Made by a program: the position numbers and the translations under genes. 64,000 nucleotides of DNA from an uncultured Pelagibacteraceae bacterium (lineage in GTDB: Bacteria; Pseudomonadota; Alphaproteobacteria; Pelagibacterales; Pelagibacteraceae). Numbering within the stretch: position 1 is the stretch's first letter; every line of letters starts with the position of its first letter. Below the pieces are notes generated by a model that searched no databases, was not told the origin of the DNA, and worked only from the letters and a program-made list of their open reading frames with translations. Location: the NCBI GenBank assembly GCA_902556265.1, contig CACDVM010000003.1, positions 42,789-106,788 of the forward strand, written 5' to 3'. Shown here in pieces: positions 57,716 through 64,000 of the stretch.

Positions 57716-58876
57716 TTACTTTATTGCCTCAACAATCTTTTTAGCTGCGTCATCTAAATTTTCAGCAGAAATTAATTTCAATCCTGAGTTATCTAATATC
57801 TCTTTTCCCTCTTTAAAATTTGTACCGGCAAGTCTAACAACTAGAGGTACACTGATATTTATTTCCTTTGCTGCGTCTACTACTCCTTGGGCAAGTACAT
57901 CACATCTCATTATACCCCCAAAAATATTAATCAAAATTCCTTTAACATTTTTATCTGATAGAATAATTTTTAAAGCTGCGGAAACTTTTTCTTTTGAGGC
58001 GCCTCCTCCTACATCTAAAAAGTTAGCTGGTTCTTTTCCATACAACTTAATTATATCCATAGTTGCCATAGCTAAGCCTGCTCCATTAACCATACAACCA
58101 ATACTTCCATCTAATTTGATATAAGCTAAATCATGTTTGCTAGCTTCTATTTCTGTTGGGTCTTCTTCATTTAAATCCCTTAATTCAATAATTTCTGGAT
58201 GTCTAAATAAAGCATTAGAGTCAAAATTTACTTTTGCATCCAAACAAATTATTTTTTCCTCTTTTGTTAAAATTAATGGATTAACCTCGACCATGTTTGC
58301 GTCTGTGTTTATAAACATTTTATAAATTGATTTTATTAAAGATACTGCTTGTAATTTTGCGTTATCATTTAAATTGAAAATCTTAATTATTTTTAAACAA
58401 TCTTTTTCTGAAATTTCATCATTTATATCAACTTTTGTTGTAATAATTTTCTCAGGAGTTTTGCTAGCTACTTCTTCGATATCCATTCCACCTTGATCGC
58501 TAGATATGAAAGCAATTTTTGAGCTAGATCTATCCACTAAACAAGAGAGATAAAATTCTTTTTCTATACTTGAAGATACTTCAACATATAATCTTTTTAC
58601 TTCTCTGCCCTCTGGTCCTGTTTGGTGAGTTACTAAGGTTTTTCCCATTAATTCTTCTGCAGCTTTACTTAATTCATCAATAGTGTCTAAAATTTTTACA
58701 CCACCTGCTTTACCTCTTCCACCAGCATGAATTTGAGCTTTTAAAACATATTTTTGTGTATTTAATGATTTTGCTTTTTTTACTAATTCATCAACAGAAA
58801 GAGCAAATACCCCCTCGGGCACAGTTGCTCCATATTTTTTTAATATTTGTTTTGCTTGATGTTCGTGAATGTTCAT
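57716..58876 (-). CDS. sucC: Succinyl-CoA ligase (ADP-forming) subunit beta
   Basis: ATP-grasp subunit binding nucleotide and succinate. The 386-residue chain begins [22 protein letters not shown] and contains [16 protein letters not shown] near residue 45, [10 protein letters not shown] near 197, and the [21 protein letters not shown] and [18 protein letters not shown] signatures. Length equals the E. coli subunit (388). It follows mdh by 2 bp and precedes sucD. Confidence 0.98.
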   Translation of the reverse strand: MNIHEHQAKQILKKYGATVPEGVFALSVDELVKKAKSLNTQKYVLKAQIHAGGRGKAGGVKILDTIDELSKAAEELMGKTLVTHQTGPEGREVKRLYVEVSSSIEKEFYLSCLVDRSSSKIAFISSDQGGMDIEEVASKTPEKIITTKVDINDEISEKDCLKIIKIFNLNDNAKLQAVSLIKSIYKMFINTDANMVEVNPLILTKEEKIICLDAKVNFDSNALFRHPEIIELRDLNEEDPTEIEASKHDLAYIKLDGSIGCMVNGAGLAMATMDIIKLYGKEPANFLDVGGGASKEKVSAALKIILSDKNVKGILINIFGGIMRCDVLAQGVVDAAKEINISVPLVVRLAGTNFKEGKEILDNSGLKLISAENLDDAAKKIVEAIK

Positions 58877-58878
58877 TA

Positions 58879-59853
<975 letters not shown>

Positions 59854-61347
59854 TTATTTCATTGTTGGCATTACGAACTCAGCATTTGATCTAATTCCAG
59901 ATGGCCATCTTGATGTTATTGTTTTAAGTTTTGTATAAAATTTTATACCCTCCATACCATGCATTGCGCTATCACCAAATAAAGATCTTTTCCAACCACC
60001 AAAACTATGAAAGGCCATCGGAACTGGAATAGGAACATTAATACCAACCATACCAACTTGTATTTTGCTTGCAAAGGTTCTTCCCGCATCACCATCTCTG
60101 GTATAAATACTAACGCCATTTCCATATTCATGATCATTAATAAGTTTTGCAGCTTCTTCAAAAGTTTTAACTCTTACTACAGACAAAACTGGTCCAAATA
60201 TCTCTTCTTTATATATTCTCATTTCTTTTTTTACATGATCAAATAAACAGCCACCAATATAAAAACCGTTTTCATAACCTTGTAATTTTAAATCCCTACC
60301 ATCTACAACTAGCTTAGCACCTTCTTTTACTCCTAAATCGACATATCCTTTTACTTTTTCCAAATGTTCTTTGGTGACTAAGGGTCCCATTTCAGAACTT
60401 TTATCCATTCCTGGACCAACTTTTAAAGCTTCTGCTTTTTTTGATAATCTTGACACTAGATCATCACCTATATTTCCAACAGCTACAGCAACTGATTGAG
60501 CCATACATCGTTCACCTGCGGATCCATATGCGGCTCCCATTAAACCATTTACTGCACCATCTAAATCACAATCTGGCATAACAACTAAATGATTTTTTGC
60601 GCCCCCTAGTGCCTGAACTCTTTTTTCATTTTTTGCAGAATTCTCATAAATATATTTTGCTATTGGTGTTGAGCCAACAAAACTTACCGCCTTGATATCT
60701 TTGTTAACCAAAATTGCATCTACAACCTCTTTATCTCCATTAACAACATTAAAAACTCCATCTGGTAGACCAGCTTCTTTTAACAATTCTGCCAATTTGA
60801 TTGCACATGATGGATCCTTTTCAGAAGGTTTTAATATGAAAGTATTTCCACATGCAATTGCTATAGGAAACATCCACATTGGTACCATAGCAGGAAAATT
60901 AAAAGGTGTAATACCCGCCACAACTCCTAAAGGTTGACGCATTGACCAACTATCGACATTAGTCCCAACATTTTCAGAAAATTCACCTTTTAGTAAGTGA
61001 GGTATTCCACAAGCAAATTCAACAACTTCTAAACCTCTTGTTAAGGAGCCCTTAGCATCTTCATAAACTTTTCCATGCTCCGAAACTATTAATTTTGTAA
61101 GCTCATCTGAATTTTTTTCTATTAATTCTTTGAATTTGAACATAACCCTTGCTCTGACAAGGGATGGTTTTAATGACCATTCTTCAAAAGCATCTTTTGC
61201 TACTGCAACAGCTTGATCTAAATCTTCTTTAAAAGCTAATCTAACTTCTTTTTCTTGTTCACCAGTTGCTGGGTTAAAAACTTTACCTTTTTTATCTGAT
61301 TTGCCAGGAATTATTTTACCACCTACAAAATGTTCAATTAATTTCAT
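59854..61347 (-). CDS. mmsA: Methylmalonate-semialdehyde dehydrogenase (CoA-acylating)
   Basis: Converts methylmalonate semialdehyde to propionyl-CoA, or malonate semialdehyde to acetyl-CoA, in valine, thymine or inositol breakdown. The 497-residue aldehyde dehydrogenase-fold protein has PLGVVAGITPFNFPAMVPMWMFPIA near residue 135, VSFVGSTPIAKYIYENSAKNEKRVQALGGAKNHLVVMPD near 225-262, and the catalytic cysteine in YGSAGERCMAQSVA near 285. The absence of the general-base Glu typical of hydrolytic enzymes is consistent with the CoA-acylating group. It interrupts an otherwise TCA-only operon between sdhB and mdh. Confidence 0.95.
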   Translation of the reverse strand: MKLIEHFVGGKIIPGKSDKKGKVFNPATGEQEKEVRLAFKEDLDQAVAVAKDAFEEWSLKPSLVRARVMFKFKELIEKNSDELTKLIVSEHGKVYEDAKGSLTRGLEVVEFACGIPHLLKGEFSENVGTNVDSWSMRQPLGVVAGITPFNFPAMVPMWMFPIAIACGNTFILKPSEKDPSCAIKLAELLKEAGLPDGVFNVVNGDKEVVDAILVNKDIKAVSFVGSTPIAKYIYENSAKNEKRVQALGGAKNHLVVMPDCDLDGAVNGLMGAAYGSAGERCMAQSVAVAVGNIGDDLVSRLSKKAEALKVGPGMDKSSEMGPLVTKEHLEKVKGYVDLGVKEGAKLVVDGRDLKLQGYENGFYIGGCLFDHVKKEMRIYKEEIFGPVLSVVRVKTFEEAAKLINDHEYGNGVSIYTRDGDAGRTFASKIQVGMVGINVPIPVPMAFHSFGGWKRSLFGDSAMHGMEGIKFYTKLKTITSRWPSGIRSNAEFVMPTMK

Positions 61348-61389
61348 GAGTACGATCTTTTAGATTAAAAACTCTTGTTAGTCTATTGT

Positions 61390-62169
61390 TTAAATGTTAG
61401 CGGTTGCTAACATTTTTTTTATTTCAGCAATAGCTTTTGCTGGGTTTAAACCTTTTGGACATGCACTTGTACAGTTTAAGATAGTATGACATCGATATAA
61501 TTTTAATTCATCTGCAACCTTTTTCAATCTTGCTTGTCTTTCTTCATCCCTACTATCAACAATCCATCTATAAGCCTGTAGTAAAACAGCTGGTCCTAAA
61601 TATTTATCACCATTCCACCAATAACTTGGGCAAGATGTAGAGCAACATGCACACATAATACACTCATATGCTCCATCTAACTTTGCTCGATCTTCTTTTG
61701 ATTGAATGATTTCTTGTGTTTTGGACTCTGAGTTTGATTTTAACCAAGGTTCAATAGATTGATATTGTTTATACAATCCATCTAAATCTCCTATTAAATC
61801 TTTTTTTACTTTCAAATGAGGTAACGGATAAATGTCTATATCACCGTCAATTTCAGCATGAGGTGTTGTACAGGCTAAACCATTTTTACCCCCCATATTC
61901 ATTGCACAAGAGCCACAAACCCCATGAGCACAAGATCTCCTGTAAGCGATAGTTGGGTCAATTTCATTCTTTATTTTATTTAAAATATCTAAAACTTTGG
62001 AAGGACAATTATCCATATCAACTTCATATGTGTCTATTCTTGGATTTTCTCCTGTTGAGGGATCCCATCTATAAACATTAACTTTTCTTAAATTTTTAGA
62101 ACCAGTTTTATCTTCAAAATATTTACCTTTTTTTACTTGAGAATTTTCAGGTAAATTTATTTGAACCAT
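61390..62169 (-). CDS. sdhB: Succinate dehydrogenase iron-sulfur subunit
   Basis: Carries electrons from FAD to ubiquinone in complex II. The 259-residue protein has all three cluster sites: 2Fe-2S in [18 protein letters not shown] and ACTTPH, 4Fe-4S in [16 protein letters not shown], and 3Fe-4S in [17 protein letters not shown]. Its length matches mitochondrial and alphaproteobacterial SdhB. It follows sdhA with a 1-base overlap and precedes mmsA by 42 bp. Confidence 0.98.
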   Translation of the reverse strand: MVQINLPENSQVKKGKYFEDKTGSKNLRKVNVYRWDPSTGENPRIDTYEVDMDNCPSKVLDILNKIKNEIDPTIAYRRSCAHGVCGSCAMNMGGKNGLACTTPHAEIDGDIDIYPLPHLKVKKDLIGDLDGLYKQYQSIEPWLKSNSESKTQEIIQSKEDRAKLDGAYECIMCACCSTSCPSYWWNGDKYLGPAVLLQAYRWIVDSRDEERQARLKKVADELKLYRCHTILNCTSACPKGLNPAKAIAEIKKMLATANI

Positions 62170-63944
62170 TAATAAACTCTTTCTTGAGGTGGAAAATACT
62201 GAACATCATTTGTGAGTGTAGATTTATGAACTTCCCTGTAGCTTATTTTTGTCTCTTTTCCATCACACCAAGCAAGAGTATGTTGCATAAATTTTTGATC
62301 ATCTCTTTTAGGATAGTCCTCTCTAGCGTGTGCTCCTCTACTCTCTTTTCTGTTATAAGCAGAATCTACTGTTACTACTGCCTGTCTAATTAAATTGTCA
62401 AATTCTAAAGTTTCTACTAAGTCAGTATTAAATATCAATGATTTATCTTTAACCGATAAAGAGTCTAGCCCATCATAAGTTTTTCTTATTTCTTCAACAC
62501 CTTCTTTAAGAGTTTTTTCAGTTCTAAAAACTGCACATTTTGATTGCATTGTTTTCTGCATTGCTAATCTTAGTTCAGCAGTACCTGTGCTACCTTCTGC
62601 ATTTCTAATTTTATCAAATCTATCAATACATTTTTGTGTTTCTGTTTCACTTAATTCTTCATGAGGTGTTCCGGGTTTAACTAATTCCGCAGCTCTTTTT
62701 GCTGCAGCTCTTCCAAAAACAACAAGATCAATTAAAGAATTAGACCCTAACCTATTTGCTCCATGAACTGAAACACATGCTGCCTCGCCAATAGCCATTA
62801 ATCCAGGAACAGTTTTTTCTGACCCATTCACTGTTAATACTTCTCCTTTGTAATTTGTTGGAATACCACCCATGTTATAATGAACTGTTGGCACAACTGG
62901 GATTGGTTCTTTAGTTACATCTACATTTGCAAATAGTCTTGCGGCATCAGTTATACCAGGTAACCTACTTTCTATAATTTTTTTATCTAAATGACTCAAA
63001 TTCAAATGAACGTGATCTTGATCTTTTCCAACACCTCTTCCTTCATTAATTTCTATAGACATTGACCTACTCACAACATCACGTGAAGCTAAATCTTTAG
63101 CATTAGGAGCATATCTTTCCATAAATCTTTCACCTTTAGAATTTGTAAGATATCCACCTTCTCCTCTTGCCCCCTCTGTTATTAAAGTACCATGACCGTA
63201 TATTCCGGTTGGATGAAATTGAACAAATTCCATATCTTGTAATGGCAATCCAGCTCTTAAGACCATTGCATTACCATCTCCAGTGCAAGTATGAGCAGAA
63301 GTTGCAGAATAATAAACTTTACCATAACCGCCTGTTGCAATAATTACTGTATGTGCTCTAAATCTATGAATAGTTCCATCATTTAAATTCCACGCGATTA
63401 GACCCTTACATTCTCCATCCTTCATGAGTAAATCTAATGCAAAATATTCTATAAAAAATTCTGTTTTATGTTTTAAGGCTTGACCATATAAGGTGTGTAA
63501 AATTGCATGACCTGTTCTATCTGCAGCCGCACAAGTTCTTTGAACAATCCCATTTCCATAGTTTTTTGTCATACCACCAAATGGTCTTTGGTAAATTTTT
63601 CCATCTTCCGTTCTACTAAAAGGAACACCATATTTTTCAAGTTCAATTACAGCTTTAGGTGCTTCTTTACAAAGATATTCAATACTATCTTGATCTCCTA
63701 ACCAATCAGCTCCTTTTACTGTATCATACATGTGCCATCGCCAATCATCTTCGCCCATATTACCGAGCGCTGCAGAGATACCTCCTTGAGCAGCTGAAGT
63801 ATGACTTCTTGTTGGAAATACTTTTGATATACAAGCAGTTTTTAATCCTGCTTCACTCAAACCTACTGCAGCTCTTAGACCTGAGCCTCCAGCCCCTAAG
63901 ACAACGACATCGTGTTTATGATCAATTATTTTATATGAACTCAT
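62169..63944 (-). CDS. sdhA: Succinate dehydrogenase flavoprotein subunit
   Basis: Catalytic subunit oxidising succinate to fumarate. The 591-residue chain has [22 protein letters not shown] for FAD and the covalent flavin site [17 protein letters not shown] near residue 47. The catalytic region is [27 protein letters not shown] near 237, and [13 protein letters not shown] lies near 350. Length is typical (about 590). The start codon overlaps the sdhD stop (ATGA). Confidence 0.98.
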   Translation of the reverse strand: MSSYKIIDHKHDVVVLGAGGSGLRAAVGLSEAGLKTACISKVFPTRSHTSAAQGGISAALGNMGEDDWRWHMYDTVKGADWLGDQDSIEYLCKEAPKAVIELEKYGVPFSRTEDGKIYQRPFGGMTKNYGNGIVQRTCAAADRTGHAILHTLYGQALKHKTEFFIEYFALDLLMKDGECKGLIAWNLNDGTIHRFRAHTVIIATGGYGKVYYSATSAHTCTGDGNAMVLRAGLPLQDMEFVQFHPTGIYGHGTLITEGARGEGGYLTNSKGERFMERYAPNAKDLASRDVVSRSMSIEINEGRGVGKDQDHVHLNLSHLDKKIIESRLPGITDAARLFANVDVTKEPIPVVPTVHYNMGGIPTNYKGEVLTVNGSEKTVPGLMAIGEAACVSVHGANRLGSNSLIDLVVFGRAAAKRAAELVKPGTPHEELSETETQKCIDRFDKIRNAEGSTGTAELRLAMQKTMQSKCAVFRTEKTLKEGVEEIRKTYDGLDSLSVKDKSLIFNTDLVETLEFDNLIRQAVVTVDSAYNRKESRGAHAREDYPKRDDQKFMQHTLAWCDGKETKISYREVHKSTLTNDVQYFPPQERVY

Positions 63945-64000
63945 AACCTAGATATTAATATAATTGTAATTAGTGGAATTACCACTGCAGAAGTGTATAA
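63941..64000 (-). CDS. sdhD: Succinate dehydrogenase membrane anchor SdhD, C-terminal end
   Basis: Only the last 19 codons and stop are visible; the gene runs off the right edge. They encode a hydrophobic helix ending ([17 protein letters not shown]). This position, immediately before sdhA with an ATGA overlap, is that of sdhD in the usual sdhCDAB order. Assignment rests on context more than on the short sequence. Confidence 0.7.
   Translation of the reverse strand, partial: LYTSAVVIPLITIILISRL

Noticed and set aside
63507..63946. Open frames opposite sdhA and similar shadows of sucA, sucB, mmsA, atpA and the RND pump
   Set aside because: They lack family motifs, have skewed Leu/Ile/Ser/Phe composition typical of antisense frames, and lie wholly within strongly supported genes.

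Overview
This window is about 64 kb of very AT-rich, densely packed bacterial chromosome (about 30% GC, judged by eye). Gene content and order point to an alphaproteobacterium: ChvI/ChvG beside ahcY, an orphan RegA-type regulator, class I lysyl-tRNA synthetase, a SAM-II riboswitch before metX-metW, an atpHAGDC cluster without the Fo genes, and a sdh-mdh-suc TCA operon. The extreme streamlining (intergenic gaps mostly under 100 bp, many overlapping stops) suggests a SAR11/Pelagibacterales-like marine organism. That placement is inferred; no rRNA is present to confirm it. No tRNA, rRNA, insertion sequence, prophage or CRISPR array was seen. No stretch over 300 bases lacks a gene; the longest gap is about 190 bp before metX and holds a promoter and riboswitch.

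Layout. 1-6.1 kb: end of an oligopeptidase B gene, a small heat shock gene with an apparent RpoH promoter and RNA thermometer, a lipoprotein, a purine permease tail-to-tail with a purine phosphoribosyltransferase, a GT17 glycosyltransferase, a DUF1330 protein, an AlkA-like glycosylase and an EamA transporter. 6.2-12.4 kb: msrA, a sulfurtransferase, an RND pump with a hairpin-less adaptor, then an SLT-like lipoprotein and a VanZ-like protein. 12.4-21.6 kb: gpmA, then a leftward run polA-chvI-chvG-ahcY-tsaE-amgK-murU. 21.6-26 kb: bioY, regA, and a three-gene polyamine cluster (ornithine decarboxylase, deoxyhypusine synthase-like, agmatinase-like). 26-35 kb: lysS-pyrD-rpmB-queuosine precursor transporter leftward, trkH-ampG-NlpC/P60 rightward, and hisC-tyrA leftward. 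35.2-44.4 kb: SAM-II-metX-metW-gloB, then rplU-rpmA-obgE-proB-proA-nadD-rsfS-ctpA-rppH. 44.4-64 kb, all leftward: sdhD(end)-sdhA-sdhB-mmsA-mdh-sucC-sucD-sucA-sucB-lpdA-priA, then atpH-A-G-D-C.

How the genes work together. The right third is the aerobic energy core: TCA steps from 2-oxoglutarate to oxaloacetate plus F1-ATPase. AmpG, AmgK and MurU form a peptidoglycan recycling route. AzgA and the phosphoribosyltransferase form a purine uptake and salvage pair. MetX/MetW make activated homoserine under SAM control, and AhcY clears the SAH by-product of SAM use.

The points most worth a second look are the RpoH promoter plus ROSE-like thermometer before the small heat shock gene, the SAM-II element whose SD-like strand is too far from the metX start but is followed by a U tract, the structured leader of the polyamine cluster, the RND adaptor lacking its alpha-hairpin, and a ChvI receiver domain lacking the conserved Lys-Pro motif.
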